Positions 19,101 to 27,474 of a stretch of DNA of 64,000 bases are shown one piece after another; within the stretch, counting starts at the first letter, position 1, and each line of letters opens with the position of its first letter. Position numbers and translations under genes: made by a program. Below the pieces are notes generated by a model. That model was not told the DNA's origin and ran no database searches. It saw nothing but the letters and a program-made list of their open reading frames with translations. The DNA is taken from assembly GCF_900105165.1 (NCBI RefSeq), contig NZ_LT629740.1, positions 1,426,001-1,490,000 of the forward strand, written 5' to 3'. Source of the DNA: Mucilaginibacter mallensis (GTDB lineage Bacteria > Bacteroidota > Bacteroidia > Sphingobacteriales > Sphingobacteriaceae).

Positions 19101-19498
19101 TCCATTTCCAGATATTAAATTCATTAAGGATGAATTATGAAAATACATCCGTGCAAAACTACAATCGTTTAGCCTCCTCACAGGATAAGGTGTTTGGTAC
19201 AGCTGTATTAAATTCAAACATTCCGGAGGAGTTTAATAGCTACTATATAGAAAACGGGGATTTTTGGAAAATCGATAATATCAATGTAGGGTATACCTTC
19301 AAACAGGTGAAATCGAAATATATCCGCAACATCAGGGTGTATGTGTCAACATTAAACACATTCACTATCACCGGGTATAAAGGAACAGATCCGGAGGTGC
19401 CGCTTACTGGTGGCAGTGCACTTTCTCCAGGTGTGGAATCCCGTGATGCTTACCCATCTGTCAGGACCTTTACGTTAGGGTTTTCAGCTCATTTTTAA
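16169..19498 (+). CDS. SusC-like TonB-dependent transporter with STN signalling domain
   Basis: 1109 residues from ATG 16169. A TTG at 16130 lies inside the terminator T-run and is rejected. The signal peptide covers about 1-40. The STN domain (about 44-118; LGTALKQLEKEASLKFVYP, LGEILTAILQPRGIAFAY) is the part that contacts FecR. A carboxypeptidase-regulatory-like domain (about 146-225) is followed by the plug (about 235-345; LNEVVVIGYGSQRKSDVTSAV) and a 22-strand barrel ending in TLGFSAHF. It should import an oligosaccharide through the outer membrane together with the SusD lipoprotein encoded 33 bases downstream, and report substrate to the ECF/FecR pair. Confidence 0.95.
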   Translation: MKIYLQNHFDWCKIMKITFSQIVIILIFTGMSYATTSKGQAVLQQRFDVNIHSTSLGTALKQLEKEASLKFVYPKSLVAGEEDVAIDAKQQTLGEILTAILQPRGIAFAYIGDRIVLSKINQPVNETEQKTPQTDATVPADNNTKTVTGKVTDEENMPLPGVTVKIKGTSLGTQTNIKGEYSLSTPDAGATLIFSFIGFVQQEVLINGQSTINIQLKGTPSNLNEVVVIGYGSQRKSDVTSAVATVQAKDFVSGPVTDAAALLKGKVAGLSVSNPSGDPNAQSQIILRGINTIGGANTAPLVIVDGVPGDLLTVAPEDIAEISVLKDASATAIYGVNGSNGVIIITTKHSNGGITEISYNGSISTQQISRAPKLLTAQDYRNQIAAGTRDSSYDKGSSTDWMKAIENKFPLSELQNLTFRGGNNQTNYLASLDYRFLNGIFQQSNHQQITGRVDINHSMLDGKLKFNLGLLQTNFNDLPFNYYDYEQVFKMNPTAPVKEPNGSYYQEPNNFEYQNPVSDIYNTDQPQSSYRDKYNATITILPVDGLRLVATGSYQKSGYLNQYFANFQNISTIRDAQNGVASTASGQSIDRYLNLSAEYSKAVGDHHFALLAGYEYQDDDTFNSSITNHDFPTDDSSLGYNDIGLGAAQKNGLDVIGSSRYQTNLISYFGRFTYNYKDKYLLLASLRIDGASQLYGAKEPYGKFPSVQAGWRITKEDFMADQHIFDDLKLRIGYGVTGNQPAAGFLGVGLLGYGNYILYNGQWIQTLGPSQNANPDLRWEQKHETNLGLDYVMFKGLINGTIDVYDNKTTGLLYNYQVPSPPNLYPNTEANVGTLENKGIEVAINVNPIRQKDFQWTSGFTFSTNSNKLISLSNDLYKATVPYFVTGNTGDPITTSTNIVQVGQPIGQFFGFKVVGVSADGKWIYQEPNGKDVPYDQFNHAFSDKQVLGNGLPKYYAGWNNTINYKNWDFSVTMRGAFHFQILNSLRMNYENTSVQNYNRLASSQDKVFGTAVLNSNIPEEFNSYYIENGDFWKIDNINVGYTFKQVKSKYIRNIRVYVSTLNTFTITGYKGTDPEVPLTGGSALSPGVESRDAYPSVRTFTLGFSAHF

Positions 19499-19531
19499 TG
19501 AACCAAATTCAAAAGCTAAATATCAATTAAG

Positions 19532-21160
19532 ATGAAAAAGATATATTTTATAATTAGTGGGATAATTATTCTTGGCGGGCTTTATTCCTGTACGAAATTG
19601 GATGACAAAGATCATGCAACCATCGTGGCCAGTCAGTTTACGCCGGGCCCGGGTGATGTTGCTGCCCTGGTAGGTGTACCATATACCAATTGGCGAACCT
19701 TAGAGTTAGGCAGGAGCGCCAACGCGATATGGCGGACCAATGAAATATCAGCAGATGAAACTGTAATCCCCAAACGACCAAATGGTTGGGTAGATGGTGG
19801 CGTTTATCAGCGTATGCATTACCATAAATGGACAGCAGATGAAGATAACTGCTACCAGATATGGACAAATGCCTATGCGGGAATTACCAATTGTAACCGC
19901 CTGCTTTATCAGATAGATGATGGGTTAATTCCGGTAACGGCTGCAACCAAAGTTCAGGTCGAGGCAGAATTAAAAGTACTGAGGGCCTCATTCTATTATG
20001 CGTTGATCGATTTTTTTGGAAACGTGCCGATAATTACCAAATTTGATGTGCCGGCAGGATTTTTACCGGCGCAAAGCACAAGGGCACAGGTGTATACATT
20101 TATTATTTCTGAGCTGACCACAAATATACCGCTTCTGAGTGCTACCAATGATGCAACCACCTATGGCAGGTTTAATCAATGGGCCGGTTATGCTTTACTG
20201 GCTAAAATGTACTTAAACGCGGGTGTATACACTGGTACACCAGACTGGGCCGACTGTATAACTGCTTGTAATCAGGTTATTAATTCAGGTTTATATACCC
20301 TTGAACCTGTTCAGGCCAGCGTTTTTGCAACAGAAAATCAAAATTCAAAGGAGATTGTTTTTTCTATACCTTTTGATAACGTATATACAGCTGATGGCAG
20401 TACAGCCTGGACATTGCACATGGAAACATTGGAACCCGAAAACCAGGCTACTTATAATTTCCAGAACTCGCCATGGGGTGGTATTTGCGCTATCCCGCAA
20501 TTTATCAGTACGTTCGATGCTGACGATAGTAGATTGGCAGACAATTGGATACAAGGACAGCAATATAGTTCGTCAGGAGCTATTCTGATTGGCCAATTAG
20601 GTGCTTATACAGGCAAGCCACTGGCTTACATAAATCAGCTTCCGGGAGTAGATTCATCCGAAGAAGTTCATGGTTTCAGACTTGGTAAATACCAGATTGC
20701 CAATGGCGAACTGGTAGGTATGAGCAACGACTTTCCATTGTTCAGGTATGCTGATATTTTGATGATGAAAGCCGAAGCTTCACTTAGATCAGGTGATGCT
20801 GGTACGGCTGCAACACTGGTTACACAGGTTAGGCAGAGGGATTTTGCCAGCAACCCAGCCAAAGCTACGGTTACAGCAGCACAGCTTAGTCAGCCAACTG
20901 TTTATGATTATGGGTTAAGGAACCACCTCGCAACCACGCACGATGTAGTAAGCGATATACAATATGGCAGGATGCTGGATGAGTTAGGATGGGAGTTTGC
21001 ACAGGAAGGTCGCCGCAGGCAGGATTTGATCAGGTTTGGCGTATTTACTACAAAATCTTGGTTATCACATTCGCCAAATGGCACTTACAGAACTTTATTG
21101 CCAATTCCAACAAGTGCAATTCAAACAAATGGCAACCTTAAACAAAATACAGGATATTAA
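19532..21160 (+). CDS. SusD/RagB-family glycan-binding lipoprotein
   Basis: 542 residues. A lipoprotein signal ends at Cys20 (GGLYSCTKLDD). The N-terminal SusD helices follow, with TNCNRLLYQID and LRASFYYALIDFFGNVPI, the latter a very typical SusD stretch. The C-terminal RagB region carries FPLFRYADILMMKAEASLR, LDELGWEFAQEGRRRQDLIRFG and YRTLLPIPTSAIQTN. It is the surface lid of the SusC transporter encoded just upstream and captures the glycan. The gene is followed by a strong terminator, so the SusCD unit ends here. Confidence 0.95.
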   Translation: MKKIYFIISGIIILGGLYSCTKLDDKDHATIVASQFTPGPGDVAALVGVPYTNWRTLELGRSANAIWRTNEISADETVIPKRPNGWVDGGVYQRMHYHKWTADEDNCYQIWTNAYAGITNCNRLLYQIDDGLIPVTAATKVQVEAELKVLRASFYYALIDFFGNVPIITKFDVPAGFLPAQSTRAQVYTFIISELTTNIPLLSATNDATTYGRFNQWAGYALLAKMYLNAGVYTGTPDWADCITACNQVINSGLYTLEPVQASVFATENQNSKEIVFSIPFDNVYTADGSTAWTLHMETLEPENQATYNFQNSPWGGICAIPQFISTFDADDSRLADNWIQGQQYSSSGAILIGQLGAYTGKPLAYINQLPGVDSSEEVHGFRLGKYQIANGELVGMSNDFPLFRYADILMMKAEASLRSGDAGTAATLVTQVRQRDFASNPAKATVTAAQLSQPTVYDYGLRNHLATTHDVVSDIQYGRMLDELGWEFAQEGRRRQDLIRFGVFTTKSWLSHSPNGTYRTLLPIPTSAIQTNGNLKQNTGY

Positions 21161-21228
21161 TAATAAAGATATTTGTAAGTTGGTTACTTATAAATTGGTT
21201 AGTACTATAGCATAGTACATGATTTCTG

Positions 21229-21260
21229 AACATAGGACAGTATACTGTCCTATGTTTTTA
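21229..21260 (+). terminator. Rho-independent terminator of the susCD unit
   Basis: AACATAGGACAG (21229-21240) and CTGTCCTATGTT (21245-21256) form a perfect 12-base stem with a TATA loop, followed by TTTTA. It separates susCD from the GH127 gene, which begins only 24 bases later. Confidence 0.85.
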
Positions 21261-21283
21261 AGCTTTTATTAAAACAGTGGTTG

Positions 21284-23290
21284 ATGAAGAATATGAAAAT
21301 GAAAAATCTGCTAATTGTAGCCCTATTGTATGCCGGTGCAGTTAACGCCCAGGTAAAAGATTACCCTATACAGCCGGTAACCTTTACAAAAGTAAAACTT
21401 GACGATAAATTTTGGTCGCCGCGGATTGAAACCAACCGCACGGTAACTATACCTGCATCGTTTGCACGCTGCGAGAATACCGGCCGGGTTAAGAATTTTG
21501 AAATGGCTGCCGCGAGAAAGGGTGCATTTTGCACCAAGTTCCCTTTTGATGACACTGATATTTATAAAACGATAGAAGGTGCATCATACTCAATGGCAGT
21601 GCATCCTGATCCCAAACTGGCCGCTTACGTTGATTCCCTTATCACCATTGTAGGTAAGGCGCAGGAACCTGATGGTTACCTTTATACCGCCCGTACTATT
21701 GATCCCCTGCACCCGCACCCATGGTCGGGCCCGGAGCGGTGGGTAAAGGAAAATGAGCTGAGCCATGAGTTGTATGATTCGGGCCATATGTTTGAAGCCG
21801 CCAGTGCGCATTATCTGGCAACCGGCGAAAGGAATTTTTTAGACATCGCGCTAAAAAATGCCGACCTGCTGGTGAAAACCTTTGGTCCCGGCAAAAGGCA
21901 CGTAGCTCCCGGACATGAAATTGTAGAGATGGGCCTTGTGCGCCTGTATCGTATAACCGGCAAAAAGGATTATCTGGACCTGGCCAAGTTTTTTATTGAC
22001 GAAAGAGGCAAGCGCCAGTACGATAAGACTGCTAATGATGAATGGAAAAACGGTATGTATTGGCAGGATAATGAGCCGGTTGTTGACCAGGATGAAGCCG
22101 AAGGGCATGCTGTGCGTGCTATGTACCTGTACTCAGGCATGGCTGATGTTGCTGCTTTAACCGGCGATAAGCAATATATAGATGCCATCGACCGCATTTG
22201 GAACAACATGATCAGCAAAAAAATATACGTACAGGGTGGCATAGGTGCTGTACCTAACGGCGAGCGTTTCGGCGCGGATTATGAGCTGCCGAACGCTACA
22301 GCATATAATGAAACCTGCGCCGCCATAGGCGATGTGTTCTGGAACCAGCGCATGTTTTTATTGCACGGCGATTCAAAATATATTGATGTGCTGGAGAAAG
22401 TGCTTTATAACGGGTTAATATCGGGTGTAGGGTTGGACGGTAAATCATTCTTCTACACCAATGCCATGCAGATAACCGATGGATTTACGCACCCCGCAAT
22501 GGAGCCAACCAGATCGGGATGGTTTGAGTGTTCATGCTGTCCGACTAATATGGTACGTTTTCTACCGTCATTGCCGGGTTATATCTATGCGCAAAAAGGT
22601 AACAGCATATATGTGAATCTCTTCATTGCAGGTACAGCAAATATCAGCCTGAATAATAAAAATGTTAAGATCACACAGGTTAATAATTACCCATGGAGTG
22701 GCGCGCTGTCGCTTAATGTTGAACCGCAAATGCCTGCGCGCTTTAATGTACTGGTGCGCATACCAGGCTGGAGCCGTGCAAAGGCAATACCATCTGATCT
22801 GTATAGTTTTGAAAATACAACACCATCAAATATCATCATCAAACTTAATGGTCGCCCTGTAAAATACATCCTGCAAAATGGTTATGCGGTTATTAATAAC
22901 CAATGGAAAAAAGGTGATAAAATAACACTGAATTTACCAATGGACGTTAAGGAAGTAATAGCCAACAAGGCTGTAAAGGTTGATAGCAATAAAGTTGCTT
23001 TACAGCGCGGCCCGATCATGTATTGCGGCGAATGGAAGGACAATTCAGGCAAAGTGAGCAATGTTATTATACCGCGTAATACCACTTTTAAACCAACTTA
23101 TGAAGGCGATCTGTTAAATGGCGTAATGGTATTAAAAGCTGAGGTGCTGAAAAGAGATAGCTTATACGGCAAGGTTAAAAAAGCAGAATTTACCGCTATT
23201 CCTTATTATTCATGGGCAAACAGGGGTAAGGGCGAAATGATGGTTTGGTTTCCGCAAAGTGTGAATGCAAAGGAACTGGTTGCTAAATAA
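21284..23290 (+). CDS. GH127 beta-L-arabinofuranosidase
   Basis: 668 residues from ATG 21284 (a TTG one codon earlier is unnecessary). A signal peptide covers about 1-22, so it acts in the periplasm or outside. The fold should be an (alpha/alpha)6 barrel plus beta-sandwich domains. The family active site is complete: Glu343 and Cys345 in NETCAAIG, then Cys416, Cys418 and Cys419 in ECSCCPTN. In Bifidobacterium HypBA1 the equivalents (Glu338, Cys340, Cys415, Cys417, Cys418) bind zinc, and the middle cysteine is the nucleophile. It should release beta-L-arabinofuranose, as from hydroxyproline-linked plant glycans. Some family members have other pyranosidase activities, so the sugar is not certain. 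It starts just after the susCD terminator and may be read with the cassette behind it. Confidence 0.9.
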   Translation: MKNMKMKNLLIVALLYAGAVNAQVKDYPIQPVTFTKVKLDDKFWSPRIETNRTVTIPASFARCENTGRVKNFEMAAARKGAFCTKFPFDDTDIYKTIEGASYSMAVHPDPKLAAYVDSLITIVGKAQEPDGYLYTARTIDPLHPHPWSGPERWVKENELSHELYDSGHMFEAASAHYLATGERNFLDIALKNADLLVKTFGPGKRHVAPGHEIVEMGLVRLYRITGKKDYLDLAKFFIDERGKRQYDKTANDEWKNGMYWQDNEPVVDQDEAEGHAVRAMYLYSGMADVAALTGDKQYIDAIDRIWNNMISKKIYVQGGIGAVPNGERFGADYELPNATAYNETCAAIGDVFWNQRMFLLHGDSKYIDVLEKVLYNGLISGVGLDGKSFFYTNAMQITDGFTHPAMEPTRSGWFECSCCPTNMVRFLPSLPGYIYAQKGNSIYVNLFIAGTANISLNNKNVKITQVNNYPWSGALSLNVEPQMPARFNVLVRIPGWSRAKAIPSDLYSFENTTPSNIIIKLNGRPVKYILQNGYAVINNQWKKGDKITLNLPMDVKEVIANKAVKVDSNKVALQRGPIMYCGEWKDNSGKVSNVIIPRNTTFKPTYEGDLLNGVMVLKAEVLKRDSLYGKVKKAEFTAIPYYSWANRGKGEMMVWFPQSVNAKELVAK

Positions 23291-23306
23291 GCGATATTTA
23301 TAATAC

Positions 23307-25154
23307 ATGGAAAAACGGTTATCAAAGCGAAAATTAAGCTGGTTCAGGGCTTTTGCTGTAGTTATACCCTTAATTATTTTAATAGTTACCGAATTGCTTT
23401 TACGCGTTTTTGATTACGGACATGATACCAGCCTGTTTATCCCTTACCCGGATAACACTGATTATTGGGTAATGAATAAGTATGCCTCCGAGCGCTATTT
23501 TACAGATACCGCGAATGCCACCAAAGGAAGCATTGAGCCATTTAAAATTGAAAAAGCACCAAACACATGCAGGATCTTTGTCTTGGGCGAATCAACAACT
23601 GCCGGGTATCCGTATTTTCATAACGGATCATTTCACCGCTGGCTGCAATACCGTTTAATGCATACTTATCCCAATGTAAAGTTTGAGATAATTAACGTTT
23701 CCCTTACCGCTGTAAACTCCTATACGGTGCTTGATTTTGGTAAGGAGGTAGTAAAATATCAACCTGATGCAGTATTGGTATACACCGGTCATAATGAATA
23801 TTATGGTGCTTTGGGTATAGGCTCAACCAGCCATATTGCCAATAACAGATTTTTAGTTAAAACGGTGCTTTACCTGCGCAAATTCCGGCTGGTGCAGTTG
23901 TTTGATAATATCATCAATAAATTTAAAGCCACACCGTCAGGAGGAATCGATCAGCGAGACAACCTGATGAAAAGGATGGCTGGTAAGCAGCAAATTCCGT
24001 ATGGTTCACCAGCCTATCTGGCCGGGATCACCCAGTTTCAGGATAATATGGATGAACTTTGCCGGTTGATGCAGGATAAAAAGATCCCTATGTTTTTAAG
24101 CACCCTGGTAAGTAATGAAAAGGATATCAAACCATTTATAAGCCAGCAAGGCAGATCCGAATCAGCTGATGAACAGTTCAATTTAGCCAATGCATCATAC
24201 AAAGCCGGTAAATACGTATTAGCCAAACAACAGTACGATGAGGCAAAAGAACTGGATATGCTGCGTTTCAGGGCGCCTGACGCCATGAACCAGATCATTG
24301 TAAAACTCAGCCAAAAATATAATGATGTTCATTTGGTTGATACAAAAAGTGTATTCGAACAACATTCACCAAATGGGGTCCTCGGAAATGAAACTATACT
24401 GGAACATGTGCATCCTAACCTTTATGGTTACGCGTTGCTTTCTGATGCGTTTTATCAGGCTATAGAAACCGCGCATCTTATTAATGCCAAGCCAGCACAG
24501 GAAATGTCGTTTCAGCAATTGCTAAAGCAAATGCCGGTAACTAAGGTCGATTCATTAAATGGCGCTTACACCATTATGATGCTGGAAACAGGCTGGCCCT
24601 TTAATAAACCTATCCCTGCTGATTTTAAACGGGGAAATACCGTTGAAGAGCAGCTGGCAGGCGCGTTATCAACCGGCAGGATCAATTGGCTCGACGCGAT
24701 GAATCAATTGTTTCAGTACAGTATGAAAGCAAATGACAAAGCCACTGCCTTAAAAGCTGTTGAGGCTGTAATGCTCGAATATCCGCAAAATACCACTTAC
24801 CAGGTATATGCTGCACGTTTAAGTTTTGATCAGGGAAATTATGCTGATGCCATATTTTATTTTAAGCGATTGTATGATAATGACCCCTCGCTCACTAATA
24901 CAGAAAATATGTACCTTGTATTATTAAAAACAGACAGGCCGGGCGATGCTGTTCCATATATCGGATCTGCCATGAAAATACCTGGCAGTAATCCACAGCT
25001 TAATAGTTTATTATTAATAGTAAATGAGATTGTCGATCTTGAAAAAAAGTTGGCTGTTGCGTCAAATGATATAAATTTGCGTGAGCAGATCGCCATGGAC
25101 TATAGTAAAATAGGTGTTAACGAGGCTGCTGCAAAATACAAACAAACGCAATGA
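23307..25154 (+). CDS. Membrane-anchored SGNH hydrolase with TPR-like tail
   Basis: 615 residues. One N-terminal membrane helix (about 13-34) anchors a periplasmic SGNH/GDSL domain. Block I is LGESTTAG with the likely nucleophile Ser96. Block III is GHNEYYG with Gly161 and Asn163. Block V is EHVHPNLYGY with His369, where the usual Asp three residues before it is Glu366. A helical TPR-like region (about 440-600; DKATALKAVEAVMLEYPQ, NYADAIFYFKRLYDNDP) follows. Such enzymes often act as O-acyl esterases or transferases. The stop codon is one base from the start of the SxtJ-family gene, and this begins a four-gene cassette ending in the carbamoyltransferase. Its role is probably linked to O-carbamoylation of a carbohydrate. 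Confidence 0.8.
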   Translation: MEKRLSKRKLSWFRAFAVVIPLIILIVTELLLRVFDYGHDTSLFIPYPDNTDYWVMNKYASERYFTDTANATKGSIEPFKIEKAPNTCRIFVLGESTTAGYPYFHNGSFHRWLQYRLMHTYPNVKFEIINVSLTAVNSYTVLDFGKEVVKYQPDAVLVYTGHNEYYGALGIGSTSHIANNRFLVKTVLYLRKFRLVQLFDNIINKFKATPSGGIDQRDNLMKRMAGKQQIPYGSPAYLAGITQFQDNMDELCRLMQDKKIPMFLSTLVSNEKDIKPFISQQGRSESADEQFNLANASYKAGKYVLAKQQYDEAKELDMLRFRAPDAMNQIIVKLSQKYNDVHLVDTKSVFEQHSPNGVLGNETILEHVHPNLYGYALLSDAFYQAIETAHLINAKPAQEMSFQQLLKQMPVTKVDSLNGAYTIMMLETGWPFNKPIPADFKRGNTVEEQLAGALSTGRINWLDAMNQLFQYSMKANDKATALKAVEAVMLEYPQNTTYQVYAARLSFDQGNYADAIFYFKRLYDNDPSLTNTENMYLVLLKTDRPGDAVPYIGSAMKIPGSNPQLNSLLLIVNEIVDLEKKLAVASNDINLREQIAMDYSKIGVNEAAAKYKQTQ

Positions 25155-25155
25155 T

Positions 25156-25533
25156 ATGAGCGATGAGAATAGGAAATTTGGTTTTATAGTTGGTGGGGCT
25201 TGCCTGGCCATAGGTGCTTATAAGCTGGTTTTTCATCATCCTTACTTTATTGTTTTTGGCTGTATTGGTGGCGTATTGATATTATCGGCCCTGCTTGTGC
25301 CAGTGGTTTTAAACCCTTTACGTATATTGTGGGATAAAATAGGCCATATTTTAGGTTTTATTAATACGCATGTAATATTGTTTATTGTTTTTTTTCTGCT
25401 GATAACGCCTATAGGTTTTATACGCAGGCTAGGAAATAAAAATTTACTTGGCCTTAAAAAGGTTAGGAACAAGGATAGCTACTGGCAGCCCGTAAACATT
25501 ACTGAAAATAGCTCCCTCAAACAACAATTTTAA
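25156..25533 (+). CDS. SxtJ-family membrane protein
   Basis: 125 residues from ATG 25156, one base after the preceding stop. There are three hydrophobic segments: about 8-24, 28-50 and 65-87. The SxtJ family pattern is clear: RKFGFIVGGACLAIGA at the start, PVVLNPLRILWDKIGHILG in the middle, ITPIGFIRRLGNKNLLGL after the third helix, and SYWQPV near the end. SxtJ proteins have no known activity and are encoded beside O-carbamoyltransferases in saxitoxin and other clusters. The inference is a membrane partner of the carbamoyltransferase encoded two genes downstream. Confidence 0.85.
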   Translation: MSDENRKFGFIVGGACLAIGAYKLVFHHPYFIVFGCIGGVLILSALLVPVVLNPLRILWDKIGHILGFINTHVILFIVFFLLITPIGFIRRLGNKNLLGLKKVRNKDSYWQPVNITENSSLKQQF

Positions 25534-25540
25534 TAATACG

Positions 25541-25690
25541 ATGGAAGTGATCGCCGAATTTTTCTTGTTCCTTAAATCCCGGAAACGTCTGTGGTTATGG
25601 CCATTGGTCATATTTTTCCTGCTACTCGGCTTGTTACTTATCCTGGCCCAGGGATCGGTGCTTGCGCCTTTTATTTACTCGCTGTTTTAG
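25541..25690 (+). CDS. DUF5989 (SxtK-like) membrane peptide, 49 residues
   Basis: This is a short gene easily missed: ATG 25541, TAG 25688-25690. The product starts MEVIAEFFLFLKSRKRLWLW, then has one strongly hydrophobic helix (PLVIFFLLLGLLLILAQG) and ends APFIYSLF. This matches the small DUF5989 proteins regularly found between SxtJ and a carbamoyltransferase. It begins seven bases after the SxtJ stop and ends two bases before the carbamoyltransferase ATG, so all are surely co-translated. Function is unknown; a membrane tether or subunit of the carbamoylation complex is a reasonable guess. Confidence 0.85.
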   Translation: MEVIAEFFLFLKSRKRLWLWPLVIFFLLLGLLLILAQGSVLAPFIYSLF

Positions 25691-25692
25691 GT

Positions 25693-27474
25693 ATGTACAT
25701 ACTGGGTATATCCGCTTATTTTCATGATAGCGCAGCCTGTTTGCTTAAAGATGATCACATCATAGCTGCTGTGCAGGAAGAGCGTTTTACCCGTAAGAAA
25801 AATGATGATAGCTTTCCGGAGCAATCCATCAAATACTGTTTGCGCGAAGCCGGGATAACATTAAAGGATGTTGGCTACGTGGTTTTTTATGAGAAGCCAT
25901 TTTTAAAATTTGAACGCCTGCTGGAAACCTATTTTGCCTTTGCGCCTGATGGCTTCGTATCGTTTTTAAAAGCTATGCCGGTATGGATAACGGAAAAACT
26001 GTTCCTGAAAAGGAATTTAAGGAAAGCCCTGAAAAATATCGATGCCGAATGGAATAATGAGTTGTTATTTACCACCCATCACCAGTCGCACGCGGCCTCG
26101 GCATTTTATCCATCTCCTTTTAATGATGCCGTTATCCTTACTGCCGATGGCGTTGGGGAATGGTCTACAACATCGGTAGCCATCGGCAATAAAAATGATA
26201 TTAAATTTGTAAAGGAGATCCGTTTCCCAAGTTCTATAGGCTTATTGTATTCAGCTTTTACCTATTACCTGGGTTTTAAGGTTAATGTTGATGAATACAA
26301 AGTAATGGGCCTGGCGCCTTACGGAAAGCCGGTTTATGTTGATGTTATATTGAATAACCTTATCGATTTAAAGGATGATGGCTCATTTTGGCTCGATATG
26401 CAATACTTTAATTATTGCACCGGCCTTACTATGACATCATCACGATTTCATGAATTATTTGGTAGTAAGCCACGCGTCCAGCAACAGGAAATTACGCAGT
26501 TCCATATGGATATAGCCTGCTCTATTCAGGCAGTTGCCGAACAGGTAATGCTAAAAATAGCCACTGCCTTATACAAGGAGTATAAGCTGGAGAATTTATG
26601 CATGGCAGGTGGTGTTGCCTTAAACTGTGTGGCAAATGGCAGGATCCTGAAAGAATCGGGTTTTAAAAATATATGGATCCAACCCGCGGCAGGTGATGCT
26701 GGCGGCGCATTAGGAGCGGCATATGCAGTTTATTATCAATATTTAGGCAATAGCAGGGATGAAACAGCGCATGATAAAATGCAAAACGCGCTTTTAGGCC
26801 CTCATTATAATACAGCCGATATAAAACAGCAACTAATAAGCAATGGCATAGCATTTAAAGAACCTGCACCTGATGATTATTATAAAACGATTGCCCGGTA
26901 TATAGCAGACGGCAAAGTGGTGGGTTATTTTAAAGGGCGAATGGAGTTCGGCCCCAGGGCGCTGGGTGCCCGCAGTATAATTGCCGACCCCCGCAATGCG
27001 GACATGCAGTCGATACTCAATCAAAAAATAAAATTCAGGGAATCATTCAGGCCTTTTGCACCCGCTATATTGGAGGAATATGCCGCTGATTTCTTTGAAA
27101 CAGATGTGCCGAGCCCCTATATGTTGGTGGTGGCTGATGTTAAGCCAAATTGTAGATTACCACTTTCTAATCAGGATGAGCAACGCTCAGGATTCGAAAA
27201 GTTAAAAATAGTCCGGTCAGTTATACCCGCCGTAACACACGTAAATAACTCTGCCCGTTTACAAACCGTTAACAAAACTCTCCATCCCGATTTTTATAAC
27301 CTGATTAATGCATTTTATGAACTCACCAATTATCCATTACTTATAAATACTTCATTTAACCGTATGGATGAGCCAATTGTAAATACCCCGGTTGAGGCTT
27401 TGGCGTGTTTTAATCAAACCGGCATGGATGTATTGGTGCTTGAAGATTTAATAATAACAAAAAGTAGTTCATAG
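25693..27474 (+). CDS. NodU/TobZ-type O-carbamoyltransferase
   Basis: 593 residues from ATG 25693, giving the typical start MYILGISAYFHDSAACLL. The open frame continues upstream in a different frame from DUF5989, and I reject that extension. The N-terminal ASKHA (Kae1-like) domain has HHQSHAASAFYPSP, with His129 and His133, and Asp152 in LTADGVGEW. These match the spacing of the TobZ metal ligands His114, His118 and Asp137. The C-terminal domain has GRMEFGPRALGARSI. The family makes carbamoyl-adenylate from carbamoyl phosphate and ATP and transfers the carbamoyl group to a sugar hydroxyl. The acceptor here is unknown. The last six bases overlap the convergent zinc-finger gene. Confidence 0.92.
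   Translation: MYILGISAYFHDSAACLLKDDHIIAAVQEERFTRKKNDDSFPEQSIKYCLREAGITLKDVGYVVFYEKPFLKFERLLETYFAFAPDGFVSFLKAMPVWITEKLFLKRNLRKALKNIDAEWNNELLFTTHHQSHAASAFYPSPFNDAVILTADGVGEWSTTSVAIGNKNDIKFVKEIRFPSSIGLLYSAFTYYLGFKVNVDEYKVMGLAPYGKPVYVDVILNNLIDLKDDGSFWLDMQYFNYCTGLTMTSSRFHELFGSKPRVQQQEITQFHMDIACSIQAVAEQVMLKIATALYKEYKLENLCMAGGVALNCVANGRILKESGFKNIWIQPAAGDAGGALGAAYAVYYQYLGNSRDETAHDKMQNALLGPHYNTADIKQQLISNGIAFKEPAPDDYYKTIARYIADGKVVGYFKGRMEFGPRALGARSIIADPRNADMQSILNQKIKFRESFRPFAPAILEEYAADFFETDVPSPYMLVVADVKPNCRLPLSNQDEQRSGFEKLKIVRSVIPAVTHVNNSARLQTVNKTLHPDFYNLINAFYELTNYPLLINTSFNRMDEPIVNTPVEALACFNQTGMDVLVLEDLIITKSSS

Noticed and set aside
25591..25692. Extended N-terminus for the carbamoyltransferase
   Set aside because: It is the out-of-frame overlap with the DUF5989 gene; the family starts at MYILGISAYFHD.
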